Source of the DNA: Hydractinia symbiolongicarpus
Lineage: Eukaryota > Cnidaria > Hydrozoa > Anthoathecata > Hydractiniidae
Reading direction: 5' to 3'
DNA: 64,000 nucleotides
NCBI RefSeq assembly: GCF_029227915.1
Contig: NC_079887.1
Span: forward strand, 248,001-312,000
Each line of letters begins with the position of its first letter. Position 1 is the stretch's first letter. Below, piece by piece: positions 1-13,013 of this stretch. The notes below the pieces were generated by a model that saw nothing but the letters and a program-made list of their open reading frames with translations, did not search any database and was not told the origin of the DNA. The translations under genes were made by a program, and so were the position numbers.

Positions 1-722
1 ATCAAATATGAAAGTATTTTTGAAAACTACAAGTCTCATGCGTTTAGTGGTAAAAAAATAATATAAAAAATCGTTCGGGAAATGAGTTTACTCCCTGGGT
101 ACTTTCTTTGTATACTTTTGACTATACGGGCCAAGCCCGGGATTTACGGGAAATCGCGGGTTTTCGTTTGCCGGCGATTAAACCTCTTTTATTCAGCGTC
201 TCATCAAAAATAAAAACATTTTTAAAAACTACAAGTCTTATGCGTTTTAGTGGTGAAAAAATAATTTAAAAAATCGTTCTGGAAATGAGTTTACTCCCTG
301 GGTACTTTCTTTGTATACTTTTGACTATACTGGCCGAGTCCAGGATTTACGGGAAATCGCAGGTTTTCGTTTGCCGGCGATTAAACTTCTTTTATTCAGC
401 GTCTCATCAAGAATGAAAACATTTTTAAAAACTACAAGTCTCATGCGTTTTAGTGGTGAAAAAGTAATTTAAAAAATCGTTCGGAAAATGAGTTTACTCT
501 CTGGGTACTTTCTTTGTATACTTTTGACTATACGGGCCAAGCCCGGGATTTACTGGAAATTGCGGGTTTTTGTTTGCCGGCGATTAAACTTCTTTTATTC
601 AGCGTCTCATCAAAAATGAAAACATTTTTGAAAACTACAAGTCTCATGAGTTTTTGTGGTGAAAAAATAATTTAAAAAATCGTTCGGGAAATGAGTTTAC
701 TCCCTGGGTACTTTCTTTGTAT
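1..722 (+). repeat. Segmental duplication, copy 1 (offset 2227 bp)
   Basis: The first 3.5 monomers recur at 2228-2949 in the same order with only scattered substitutions. The diagnostic chain is ATCAAATATGAAAG and GGTAAAAAAATAATATA, then CCAAGCCCGGG, then ATACTGGCCGAGTCCAGG, then TTACTCTCTGGG, then CATGAGTTTTTGTGG. The match stops near 722, where CTTTGACTA here faces ATTCGACTA in the second copy. The offset equals 11 monomers. Confidence 0.8.
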
Positions 723-2227
723 ACCTTTGACTATACGGGCCAAGCCGGGATTTACGGGAAATCGCGGGTTTTCGTTTGCTGGCGATTAAACTTCTTTTAT
801 TCAGCGTCTCATCAAAAATGAGAATATTTTTAAAAACTGCAAGTCTTATGCGTTTTAGTGGTGAAAAAGTAATTTAAAAAATCGTTCGGGAAATGAGTTT
901 ACTCCCTGGGTACTTTCTTTGTATACTTTTGACTATACGGGCCGAGTCCGGGATTTAGGGAAATCGCAGGTTTTCGTTTGCCGGCGATTAAACTGCTTTT
1001 ATTTAGCGTCTCATCAAAAATGAAAGCATTTTTGAAAACTACAAGTCTCATGCGTTTTAGTGGTGAAAAAATAATTTAAAAAATCGTTCGGGAAATGAGT
1101 TTACTCCCTGGGTACTTTCTTTGTATACTTTTGACTATACGGGCCAAGCCGGGATTTACGGGAAATCGCGGTTTTTCGTTTGCCGGCGATTAAACTTCTT
1201 TTATTCAGCGTCTCATCAAAAATGAAAACATTTTTAAAAACTACAAGTCTCATGCGTTTTAGTGGTGAAATAATTATTTAAAAAATCGTTCGGGAAATGA
1301 GTTTACTCCCTGGGTACTTTCTTTGTATACTTTTGACTATACGGGCCAAGCCGGGATTTACGAGAAATCGCGGGTTTTTGTTTGCCCGCGATTAAACTTC
1401 TTTTATTAAGCGTCTCATCAAAAATGAAAACATTTTTGAAAACTACAAGTCTCATGAGTTTTTGTGGTGAAAAAATAATTTAAAAAATCGTTCGGGAAAT
1501 GAGTTTACTCCCTGGGTACTTTCTTTGTATACTTTTGACTATACGGGCCAAGCCGGGATTTACGGGAAATCACGGGTTTTCGTTTGCCGGCGATTAAACT
1601 TCTTTTATTCAGCGTCTCATCAAAAATAAAAACATTTTTAAAAACTACAAGTCTCATGGGCTTTAGTGGTGAAAAAATAATTTAAAAAATCGTTCTGGAA
1701 ATGAGTTTACTCACAGGCTACTTTCTTTGTATACATTCGACTATACGGGCCAAGCTCGGGATTTACGGGAAATCGCGGGTTTTCGTTTTCCGGCGATTAA
1801 ACCTCTTTCATTAAGGGTCTCATCAAAAATGAAAACATTTTTGAAAACTACAAGTCTCATGCGTTTTAGTGGTGAAAAAAAAATTTAAAAAATCGTTCGG
1901 GAAATGAGTTTACTCCCTGGGTACTTTCTTTGTATACATTCGACTATACGGGTCAAGCCCCGGATTTAAGGGAAAACGCGGGATTTCGTTTGCCGGCGAT
2001 TAAACCTCTTTCATTAAGCGTCTCATCAAAAATAAAAACATTTTTGAAAACTACAAGTCTCATGCGTTTTAGTGGTAAAAAAATAATTTAAAAAATCGTT
2101 CGGGAAATGAGTTTACTCCCTGGGTACTTTCTTTGTATACTTTTGACTATACGGGCCGAGTCCGGGATTTACGGGAAGACACGGATTTTCGTTTGCCGGC
2201 GATTAAACTTCTTTTATTCAGCGTCCC
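723..2227 (+). repeat. Mixed monomers without a clear higher-order unit
   Basis: About 7.5 monomers of several subtypes. Those at 1740-2030 carry the ATTCGAC and CTCTTTCATTAAG variants, and those earlier are mostly of the CCAAGCCGGG type. I see no repeat unit longer than a monomer that is confined here, and nothing other than satellite. Confidence 0.7.
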
Positions 2228-2949
2228 ATCAAATATGAAAGTATTTTTGAAAACTACAAGTCTCATGCGTTTAGTAGTAAAAAAATAATATAAAAAATCG
2301 TTCGGGAAATGAGTTTACTCCCTGGGTACTTTCTTTGTATACTTTTGACTATACGGGCCAAGCCCGGGATTTACGGGAAATCGCGGGTTTTCGTTTGCCG
2401 GCGATTAAACCTCTTTTATTCAGCGTCTCATCAAAAATAAAAACATTTTTAAAAACTACAAGTCTTATGCGTTTTAGTGGTGAAAAAATAATTTAAGAAA
2501 TCGTTCTGGAAATGAGTTTACTCCCTGGGTACTTTCTTTGTATACTTTTGACTATACTGGCCGAGTCCAGGATTTACGGGAAATCGCAGGTTTTCGTTTG
2601 CCGGCGATTAAACTTCTTTTATTCAGCGTCTCATCAAAAATGAAAACATTTTTAAAAACTACAAGTCTCATGCGTTTTAGTGGTGAAAAAGTAATTTAAA
2701 AAATCGTTCGGAAAATGAGTTTACTCTCTGGGTACTTTCTTTGTATACTTTTGACTATACGGGCCAAGCCCGGGATTTACTGGAAATCGCGGGTTTTTGT
2801 TTGCCGGCGATTAAACTTCTTTTATTCAGCGTCTCATCAAAAATGAAAACATTTTTGAAAACTACAAGTCTCATGAGTTTTTGTGGTGAAAAAATAATTT
2901 AAAAAATCGTTCGGGAAATGAGTTTACTCCCTGGGTACTTTCTTTGTAT
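2228..2949 (+). repeat. Segmental duplication, copy 2 (offset 2227 bp)
   Basis: This is the second copy of 1-722 with the same order of monomer variants. It differs at a few sites, for example GTAGTAAAAAAATAATATA here against GTGGTAAAAAAATAATATA in copy 1. Confidence 0.8.
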
Positions 2950-3262
2950 ACATTCGACTATACGGGCCAAGCCCAGGATTTACGGGAAAACGCGGGATTT
3001 CGTTTGCCGGCGATTAAACCTCTTTCATTAAGCGTCTCATCAAAAATAAAAACATTTTTGAAAACTACAAGTCTCATGCGTTTTAGTGGTGAAAAAATAA
3101 TTTAAAAAATCGTTCGGGAAATGAGTTTACTCCCTGGGTACTTTTTTTGTATACATTCGACTATACGGGCCAAGCCCAGGATTTACGGGAAAACGCGGGA
3201 TTTCGTTTGCCGGCGATTAAACCTCTTTCATTAAGCGTCTCATCAAAAATAAAAACATTTTT

Positions 3263-5122
3263 GAAAACTACAAGTCTCATGCGTTTTAGTGGTGAAAAAA
3301 TAATTTAAAAAATCGTTCGGGAAATGAGTTTACTCCCTGGGTACTTTCTTTGTATACTTTTGACTATACGGGCCGAGTCCGGGATTTACGGGAAATCACG
3401 GATTTTTGTTTGCCGGCAATTAAACTTCTTTTATTCTGCGTCCCATCAAATATGAAAGTATTTTTGAAAACTACAAGTCTCATGCGTTTAGTGGTAAAAA
3501 AATAATTTAAAAAATCGTTCGGGAAATGAGTTTACTCCCTGGGTACTTTCTTTGTATACTTTTGACTATACGGGCCAAGCCCGGGATTTACGGGAAATCG
3601 CGGGTTTTCGTTTTCCGGCGATTAAACCTCTTTCATTAAGCGTCTCATCAAAAATGAAAACATTTTTAAAAACTACAAGTCTCATGCGTTTTAGTGGTGA
3701 AAAAAAAAATTAAAAAATCGTTCGGGAAATGAGTTTACTCCCTGGGTACTTTTTTTGTATACATTCGACTATACGGGCCAAGCCCAGGATTTACGGGAAA
3801 ACGCGGGATTTCGTTTGCCGGCGATTAAACCTCTTTCATTAAGCGTCTCATCAAAAATAAAAACATTTTTGAAAACTACAAGTCTCATGCGTTTTAGTGG
3901 TGAAAAAATAATTTAAAAAATCGTTCGGGAAATGAGTTTACTCCCTGGGTACTTTCTTTGTATACTTTTGACTATACGGGCCGAGTCCGGGATTTACGGG
4001 AAATCACGGATTTTTGTTTGCCGGCAATTAAACTTCTTTTATTCTGCGTCCCATCAAATATGAAAGTATTTTTGAAAACTACAAGTCTCATGCGTTTAGT
4101 GGTAAAAAAATAATATAAAAAATCGTTCGGGAAATGAGTTTACTCCCTGGGTACTTTCTTTGTATACTTTTGACTATACGGGCCAAGCCAGGGATTTACG
4201 GGAAATCGCGGGTTTTCGTTTGCCAGCGATTAAACCTCTTTTATTCAGCGTCTCATCAAAAATGAAAACATTTTTAAAAACTACAAGTCTTATGCGTTTT
4301 AGTGGTGAAAAAATAATTTAAGAAATCGTTCTGGAAATGAGTTTACTCCCTGGGTACTTTCTTTGTATACTTTTGACTATACGGGCCGAGTCCGGGATTT
4401 AGGGAATTCGCAGGTTTTCGTTTGCCGGCGATTAAACTGCTTTTATTCGGCGTCTCATCAAAAATGAAAACATTTTTGAAAACTACAAGTCTCATGCGTT
4501 TTAGTGGTGAAAAAATAATTTAAAAAATCGTTTGGGAAATGAGTTTACTCCCTGGGTACTTTCTTTGTATACTTTTGACTATACGGGCCAAGCCGGGATT
4601 TACGGGAAATCGCGGGTTTTCGTTTGCTGGCGATTAAACTTCTTTTATTCAGCGTCTCATCAAAAATGAAAATATTTTTAAAAACTACAAGTCTTATGCG
4701 TTTTAGTGGTGAAAAAATAATTTAAAAAATCGTTCTGGAAATGAGTTTACTCACAGGGTACTTTCTTTGTATACATTCGACTATACGTGCCAAGCCCGGG
4801 ATTTACGGGAAATCGCGGGTTTTCGTTTGCCGCCGATTAAACTGCTTTTATTTAGCGTCTCATCAAAAATGAAAACATTCTTGAAAACTACAAGTCTCAT
4901 GCGTTTTAGTGGTGAAATAATAATTTAAAAAATCGTTTGGGAAATGAGTTTACTCCCTGGGTACTTTCTTTGTATACTTTTGACTATACGGGCCGAGTCC
5001 AGGATTTACGGGAAATCGCAGGTTTTCGTTTGCCGGCGATTAAACTTCTTTTATTCAGCGTCTCATCAAAAATGAAAACATTTTTAAAAACTACAAGTCT
5101 CATGCGTTTTAGTGGTGAAAAA
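3263..5122 (+). repeat. Nine-monomer block, copy 1 of a 3038-bp-offset duplication
   Basis: This block recurs at 6301-8160. The marker TTTTTGTTTGCCGGCAATT lies at 3403 and 4011 here and at 6441 and 7049 in the second copy, a constant offset of 3038 bp (15 monomers). The match is lost near 3263 (AATAAAAAC against AATGAAAAC just before) and near 5123, where GAAAAAATAA here faces GAAAAAGTAA at 8160. One A/T-tract variant near 3705 differs between the copies. Confidence 0.8.
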
Positions 5123-5464
5123 ATAATTTAAAAAATCGTTCGGGAAATGAGTTTACTCCCTGGGTACTTTCTTTGTATACTTTTGACTATACGGGCCGAG
5201 TCCGGGATTTACGGGAAATCACGGATTTTTGTTTGCCGGCAATTAAACTTCTTTTATTCTGCGTCCCATCAAATATGAAAGTATTTTTGAAAACTACAAG
5301 TCTCATGCGTTTAGTGGTAAAAAAATAATTTAAAAAATCGTTCGGGAAATGAGTTTACTCCCTGGGTACTTTCTTTGTATACTTTTGACTATACGGGCCA
5401 AGCCCGGGATTTACGGGAAATCGCGGGTTTTCGTTTTCCGGCGATTAAACCTCTTTCATTAAGC
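4250..5464 (+). repeat. 6-mer higher-order unit (1215 bp), copy 1
   Basis: A six-monomer unit whose neighbour at 5465-6679 is a tandem copy. The marker TTTTTGTTTGCCGGCAATT falls at 4011, 5226 and 6441, exactly 1215 bp apart each time, and identical 64-codon translated segments start at 4937 and 6152. The match begins after about 4250, because the monomer before carries CTCTTTTATTCAG in one copy and CTCTTTCATTAAG in the other. Confidence 0.8.
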
Positions 5465-6679
5465 GTCTCATCAAAAATGAAAACATTTTTAAAAACTACA
5501 AGTCTTATGCGTTTTAGTGGTGAAAAAATAATTTAAGAAATCGTTCTGGAAATGAGTTTACTCCCTGGGTACTTTCTTTGTATACTTTTGACTATACGGG
5601 CCGAGTCCGGGATTTAGGGAATTCGCAGGTTTTCGTTTGCCGGCGATTAAACTGCTTTTATTCGGCGTCTCATCAAAAATGAAAACATTTTTGAAAACTA
5701 CAAGTCTCATGCGTTTTAGTGGTGAAAAAATAATTTAAAAAATCGTTTGGGAAATGAGTTTACTCCCTGGGTACTTTCTTTGTATACTTTTGACTATACG
5801 GGCCAAGCCGGGATTTACGGGAAATCGCGGGTTTTCGTTTGCTGGCGATTAAACTTCTTTTATTCAGCGTCTCATCAAAAATGAAAATATTTTTAAAAAC
5901 TACAAGTCTTATGCGTTTTAGTGGTGAAAAAATAATTTAAAAAATCGTTCTGGAAATGAGTTTACTCACAGGGTACTTTCTTTGTATACATTCGACTATA
6001 CGTGCCAAGCCCGGGATTTACGGGAAATCGCGGGTTTTCGTTTGCCGCCGATTAAACTGCTTTTATTTAGCGTCTCATCAAAAATGAAAACATTCTTGAA
6101 AACTACAAGTCTCATGCGTTTTAGTGGTGAAATAATAATTTAAAAAATCGTTTGGGAAATGAGTTTACTCCCTGGGTACTTTCTTTGTATACTTTTGACT
6201 ATACGGGCCGAGTCCAGGATTTACGGGAAATCGCAGGTTTTCGTTTGCCGGCGATTAAACTTCTTTTATTCAGCGTCTCATCAAAAATGAAAACATTTTT
6301 AAAAACTACAAGTCTCATGCGTTTTAGTGGTGAAAAAATAATTTAAAAAATCGTTCGGGAAATGAGTTTACTCCCTGGGTACTTTCTTTGTATACTTTTG
6401 ACTATACGGGCCGAGTCCGAGATTTACGGGAAATCACGGATTTTTGTTTGCCGGCAATTAAACTTCTTTTATTCTGCGTCCCATCAAATATGAAAGTATT
6501 TTTGAAAACTACAAGTCTCATGCGTTTAGTGGTAAAAAAATAATTTAAAAAATCGTTCGGGAAATGAGTTTACTCCCTGGGTACTTTCTTTGTATACTTT
6601 TGACTATACGGGCCAAGCCCGGGATTTACGGGAAATCGCGGGTTTTCGTTTTCCGGCGATTAAACCTCTTTCATTAAGC
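5465..6679 (+). repeat. 6-mer higher-order unit (1215 bp), copy 2
   Basis: This is the tandem copy of 4250-5464. It ends by merging into the 3038-bp-offset copy, where TCATGCG near 6720 replaces TTATGCG near 5507. The 6-mer duplication is therefore nested inside, and partly overlaps, the longer duplication. Confidence 0.75.
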
Positions 6680-8160
6680 GTCTCATCAAAAATGAAAACA
6701 TTTTTAAAAACTACAAGTCTCATGCGTTTTAGTGGTGAAAAAAAAATTTAAAAAATCGTTCGGGAAATGAGTTTACTCCCTGGGTACTTTTTTTGTATAC
6801 ATTCGACTATACGGGCCAAGCCCAGGATTTACGGGAAAACGCGGGATTTCGTTTGCCGGCGATTAAACCTCTTTCATTAAGCGTCTCATCAAAAATAAAA
6901 ACATTTTTGAAAACTACAAGTCTCATGCGTTTTAGTGGTGAAAAAATAATTTAAAAAATCGTTCGGGAAATGAGTTTACTCCCTGGGTACTTTCTTTGTA
7001 TACTTTTGACTATACGGGCCGAGTCCGGGATTTACGGGAAATCACGGATTTTTGTTTGCCGGCAATTAAACTTCTTTTATTCTGCGTCCCATCAAATATG
7101 AAAGTATTTTTGAAAACTACAAGTCTCATGCGTTTAGTGGTAAAAAAATAATATAAAAAATCGTTCGGGAAATGAGTTTACTCCCTGGGTACTTTCTTTG
7201 TATACTTTTGACTATACGGGCCAAGCCAGGGATTTACGGGAAATCGCGGGTTTTCGTTTGCCAGCGATTAAACCTCTTTTATTCAGCGTCTCATCAAAAA
7301 TGAAAACATTTTTAAAAACTACAAGTCTTATGCGTTTTAGTGGTGAAAAAATAATTTAAGAAATCGTTCTGGAAATGAGTTTACTCCCTGGGTACTTTCT
7401 TTGTATACTTTTGACTATACGGGCCGAGTCCGGGATTTAGGGAATTCGCAGGTTTTCGTTTGCCGGCGATTAAACTGCTTTTATTCGGCGTCTCATCAAA
7501 AATGAAAACATTTTTGAAAACTACAAGTCTCATGCGTTTTAGTGGTGAAAAAATAATTTAAAAAATCGTTTGGGAAATGAGTTTACTCCCTGGGTACTTT
7601 CTTTGTATACTTTTGACTATACGGGCCAAGCCGGGATTTACGGGAAATCGCGGGTTTTCGTTTGCTGGCGATTAAACTTCTTTTATTCAGCGTCTCATCA
7701 AAAATGAAAATATTTTTAAAAACTACAAGTCTTATGCGTTTTAGTGGTGAAAAAATAATTTAAAATATCGTTCTGGAAATGAGTTTACTCACAGGGTACT
7801 TTCTTTGTATACATTCGACTATACGTGCCAAGCCCGGGATTTACGGGAAATCGCGGGTTTTCGTTTGCCGCCGATTAAACTGCTTTTATTTAGCGTCTCA
7901 TCAAAAATGAAAACATTCTTGAAAACTACAAGTCTCATGCGTTTTAGTGGTGAAATAATAATTTAAAAAATCGTTTGGGAAATGAGTTTACTCCCTGGGT
8001 ACTTTCTTTGTATACTTTTGACTATACGGGCCGAGTCCAGGATTTACGGGAAATCGCAGGTTTTCGTTTGCCGGCGATTAAACTTCTTTTATTCAGCGTC
8101 TCATCAAAAATGAAAACATTTTTAAAAACTACAAGTCTCATGCGTTTTAGTGGTGAAAAA
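6301..8160 (+). repeat. Nine-monomer block, copy 2 of the 3038-bp-offset duplication
   Basis: Second copy of 3263-5122. The monomer order is preserved, including the CCAAGCCAGGG monomer with GCCAGCG, the TTAGGGAATTCGCAGG monomer, and the GCCGCCGATT monomer with TATTTAGCG. At its end it joins the GAAAAAGTAATTT type, which the first copy does not have. Confidence 0.8.
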
Positions 8161-11100
8161 GTAATTTAAAAAATCGTTCGGGAAATGAGTTTACTCCCTG
8201 GGTACTTTCTTTGTATACTTTTGACTATACGGGCCAAGCCGGGATTTACGGGAAATCGCGGGTTTTCGTTTGCTGGCGATTAAACTTCTTTTATTCAGCG
8301 TCTCATCAAAAATGAGAATATTTTTAAAAACTGCAAGTCTTATGCGTTTTAGTGGTGAAAAAATAATTTAAAAAATTGTTCGGGAAATGAGTTTACTCCC
8401 TGGATACTTTCTTTGTATACTTTTGACTATACGGGCCAAGCCGGGATTTACGGGAAATCGCGGGTTTTCGTTTGCCGGCGATTAAACTTCTTTTATTCAG
8501 CGTCTCATCAAAAATGAAAACATTTTTTAAAACTACAAGTCTTATGCGTTTTTGTGGTGAAAAAATAATTTAAAAAATCGTTTTGGAAATGAGTTTACTC
8601 CCTGGGTACTTTCTTTGTATACTTTTGACTATACGGGCCAAGCCGGGATTTACGGGAAATCGCGGTTTTTCGTTTGCCGGCGATTAAACTTCTTTTATTC
8701 AGCGTCTCATCAAAAATGAAAACATTTTTAAAAACTACAAGTCTCATGCGTTTTAGTGGTGAAATAATAATTTAAAAAATTGTTCGGGAAATGAGTTTAC
8801 TCCCTGGGTACTTTCTTTGTATACTTTTGACTATACGGGCCAAGCCGGGATTTACGGGAAATCGCGGTTTTTCGTTTGCCGGCGATTAAACTTCTTTTAT
8901 TCAGCGTCTCATCAAAAATGAAAACATTTTTAAAAACTACAAGTCTCATGGGCTTTAGTGGTGAAAAAATAATTTAAAAAATCGTTCTGGAAATGAGTTT
9001 ACTCACAGGGTACTTTCTTTGTATACATTCGACTATACGTGCCAAGCCCGGGATTTACGGGAAATCGCGGGTTTTCGTTTGCCGGCGATTAAACGTCTTT
9101 TATTCAGCGTCTCATCAAAAATGAAAACATTTTTGAAAACTACAAGTCTCATGCGTTTTAGTGGTGAAAAAATAATTTAAAAAATCGTTCGGGAAATGAG
9201 TTTACTCCGTGGGTACTTTCTTTGTATACTTTTGACTATACGGTCCAAGCCGGGATTTACGGGAAATCGCGGGTTTTTGTTTGCCGGCGATTAAACTTCT
9301 TTTATTCAGCGTCTCATCAAAAATGAAAACATTTTTAAAAACTACAAGTCTTATGCGTTTTAGTGGTGAAAAAATAATTTAAAAAATCGTTCTGGAAATG
9401 AGTTTACTCACAGGGTACTTTCTTTGTATACATTGGACTATACGGGCCAAGCCCGGGATTTACGGGAAATCGCGGGTTTTCGTTTTCCGGCGATTAAACC
9501 TCTTTCATTAAGCGTCTTATCAAAAATGAAAACATTTTTGAAAACTACAAGTCTCATGCGTTTTAGTAGTAAAAAAAAAATTTAAAAAATCGTTCGGGAA
9601 ATGAGTTTACTCCCTGGGTACTTTCTTTGTATACATTCGACTATACGGGCCAAGCCCCGGATTTACAGGAAAACGCGGGATTTCGTTTGCCTGCGATTAA
9701 ACTTCTTTCATTAAGCGTCTCATCAAAAATGAAAACATTTTTGAAAACTACAAGTCTCATGCGTTTTAGTGGTGAAAAAATAATTTAAAAAATCGTTCGG
9801 GAAATGAGTTCACTCCCTGGGTACTTTCTTTGTATACTTTTGACTATACGGGCCAAGCCCGGGATTTACGAGAAATCGCGGGTTTTTGTTTGCCGGCGAT
9901 TAAACTTCTTTTATTCAGCGTCTCCTCAAAAATGAAAACATTTTTAAAAACTACAAGTCTTATGCGTTTTAGTGGTGAAAAAATAATTTAAAAAATCGTT
10001 CTGGAAATGAGTTTACTCACAGGGTACTTTCTTTGTATACATTCGACTATACGGGCCAAGCCCAGGATTTACGGGAAATCGCGGGTTTTCGTTTTCCGGC
10101 GATTAAACCTCTTTTATTAAGCGTCTCATCAAAAATGAAAACATTTTTGAAAACTACAAGTCTCATGCGTTTTAGTGGTGAAAAAAAAATTTAAAAAATC
10201 GTTCGGGAAATGAGTTTACTCCCTGGGTACTTTCTTTGTATACATTCGACTATACGGGCCAAGCCCCGGATTTACGGGAAAACGCGGAATTTCGTTTGCC
10301 TGCGATTAAACCTCTTTCATTAAGCGTCTCATCTAAAATGAAAATATTTTTGAAAACTACAAGTCTCATGCGTTTAGTGGTAAGAAAATAATATAAAAAA
10401 TCGTTCGGGAAATGAGTTTACTCCCTGGGTACTTTCTTTGTATACTTTTGACTATACGGGCCAAGCCCGGGATTTACGGGAAATCGCGGGTTTTCGTTTG
10501 CCGGCGATTAAACTTCTTTTATTCAGCGTCTCATCAAAAATGAAAACATTTTTAAAAACTACAAGTCTTATGCGTTTTAGTGGTGAAAAGATAATTTAAA
10601 AAATCGTTCTGGATATGAGTTTACTCCCTGGGTACTTTCTTTGTATACTTTTTACTATACGGGCCGAGTCCGGGATTTAGGGAAATCGCAGGTTTTCGTT
10701 TGCCGGCGATTAAACTGCTTTTATTCAGCGTCTCATCAAAAATGAAAACATTTTTGAAAACTACAAGTCTCATGCGTTTTAGTGGTGAAAAAATAATTTA
10801 AAAAATTGTTCGGGAAATGAGTTTACTCCCTGGGTACTTTCTTTGTATACTTTTGACTATACGGGCCAAGCCGGGATTTTCGGGAAATCGCGGGTTTTCG
10901 TTTGCCGGTGATTAAACTTCTTTTATTCAGCGTCTCATCAAAAATCAAAACATTTTTAAAAACTACAAGTCTTATGCGTTTTAGTGGTGAAAAAATAATT
11001 TAAAAAATCGTTCTGGAAATGAGTTTACTCACAGGGTACTTTCTTTGTATACATTCGACTATACGTGCCAAGCCCGGGATTTACGGGAAATCGCGGGTTT

Positions 11101-11399
11101 TCGTTTGCCGGCGATTAAACTGCTTTTATTCAGCGTCTCATCAAAAATGAAAACATTCTTGAAAACTAAAAATCTAATGCGTTTTAGTGGTGAAATAATA
11201 ATTTAAAAAATCGTTTGGGAAATGAGTTTACTCCCTGGGTACTTTCTTTGTATACTTTTGACTATACGGGCCGAGTCCAGAAATTACGGAAAATCGCAGG
11301 TTTTCGTTTGCCGGCGATTAAACTTCTTTTATTCAGAGTCTCATCAAAAATGAAAATATTTTCAAAAACTACAAGTCTCATGCGTTTTAGTGGTGAAAA
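8161..11399 (+). repeat. Mixed monomers; 9550-11340 related to 13960-15970
   Basis: Sixteen monomers. From about 9550 to 11340 the order of variants (TAGTAGTAAAA, GGATTTACAGGAAAACGCG with GCCTGCGATT, TTCACTCCC, TTACGAGAAATCG, CCAGAAATTACGG) recurs at 13960-15970. The offset is 4427 bp at the TTACAGG marker but 4629 bp at the AAATTACGG marker, so one monomer (202 bp) has been gained or lost between the copies near 9850 / 14280. Nothing but satellite is present. Confidence 0.7.
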
Positions 11400-12206
11400 A
11401 GTAATTTAAAAAATCGTTCGGGAAATGAGTTTACTCCCTGGGTACTTTTTTGTATACTTTTGACTATACGTGCCAAGCCCGGGATATACGGGAAATCGCG
11501 GGTTTTCGTTTGCCGGCGATTAAACTTCTTTTATTCAGCGTCTCATCAAAAATGAAAACATTTTTGAAAACTACAAGTCTCATGCGTTTTAGTGGTGAAA
11601 AAATAATTTAAAAAATCGTTCGGTAAATGATTTTACAGCCTGGGTACTTTCTTTCTATACTTTTGACTATACGGGCCGAGTCCGGGATTTACGGGAAATC
11701 GCGGATTTTCGTTTGCCGGCGATTAAACTTCTTTTATTCAGCGTCCCATCAAATATGAAAATATTTTTGAAAACTACAAGTCTCATGCGTTTAGTGGTAA
11801 AAAAATAATATAAAAAATCGTTCGGGAAATGAGTTTACTCCCTGGGTACTTTCTTTGTATACTTTTGACTATACGGGCTAAGCCGGGATTTACGGGAAAT
11901 CGCGGGTTTCGTTTCCCGGTGATTAAACTTCTTTTATTCAGCGTCTCATCAAAAATGAAAACATTTTTAAAAACTACAAGTCTTATGCGTTTTAGTGGTG
12001 AAAAAATAATTTAAAAAATCGTTCTGGAAATGAGTTTACTCACAGGGTACTTTCTTTGTATACATTCGACTATACGTGACAAGCCCGGGATTTACGGGAA
12101 ATCGCGGGTTTTCGTTTGCCGGCGATTAAACTGCTTTTATTCAGCGTCTCATCAAAAATGAAAACACTCTTGAAAACTACAAGTCTCATGCGTTTAGTGG
12201 TAAAAA
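11400..12206 (+). repeat. 4-mer tandem duplication (807 bp), copy 1
   Basis: Four monomers that are repeated immediately downstream. Shared private variants are GGTACTTTTTTGTATAC (1-bp deletion) with GATATACGGG, ATGATTTTACAGCCTGGG with TTTCTATAC, GGGCTAAGCCGGG with GGGTTTCGTTTCCCGG (1-bp deletion), and AAACACTCTTG. Identical 61-codon translated segments start at 11829 and 12636, 807 bp apart. Confidence 0.88.
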
Positions 12207-13013
12207 AGTAATTTAAAAAATCGTTCGGGAAATGAGTTTACTCCCTGGGTACTTTTTTGTATACTTTTGACTATACGTGCCAAGCCCGGGATATACGGGA
12301 AATCGCGGGTTTTCGTTTGCCGGCGATTAAACTTCTTTTATTCAGCGTCTCATCAAAAATGAAAACATTTTTGAAAACTACAAGTCTCATGCGTTTTAGT
12401 GGTGAAAAAATAATTTAAAAAATCGTTCGGTAAATGATTTTACAGCCTGGGTACTTTCTTTCTATACTTTTGACTATACGGGCCGAGTCCGGGATTTACG
12501 GGAAATCGCGGATTTTCGTTTGCCGGCGATTAAACTTCTTTTATTCAGCGTCCCATCAAATATGAAAATATTTTTGAAAACTACAAGTCTCATGCGTTTA
12601 GTGGTAAAAAAATAATATAAAAAATCGTTCGGGAAATGAGTTTACTCCCTGGGTACTTTCTTTGTATACTTTTGACTATACGGGCTAAGCCGGGATTTAC
12701 GGGAAATCGCGGGTTTCGTTTCCCGGTGATTAAACTTCTTTTATTCAGCGTCTCATCAAAAATGAAAACATTTTTAAAAACTACAAGTCTTATGCGTTTT
12801 AGTGGTGAAAAAATAATTTAAAAAATCGTTCTGGAAATGAGTTTACTCACAGGGTACTTTCTTTGTATACATTCGACTATACGTGACAAGCCCGGGATTT
12901 ACGGGAAATCGCGGGTTTTCGTTTGCCGGCGATTAAACTGCTTTTATTCAGCGTCTCATCAAAAATGAAAACACTCTTGAAAACTACAAGTCTCATGCGT
13001 TTAGTGGTAAAAA
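12207..13013 (+). repeat. 4-mer tandem duplication (807 bp), copy 2
   Basis: This tandem copy of 11400-12206 appears almost identical. The clearest difference is at the 3' edge (GGTAAAAAAATAATTT here against GGTAAAAAAGTAATTT at the copy junction), which marks the exchange point. A further ATTCGAC / AAACACTCTTG monomer follows at 13014-13216. Confidence 0.88.
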
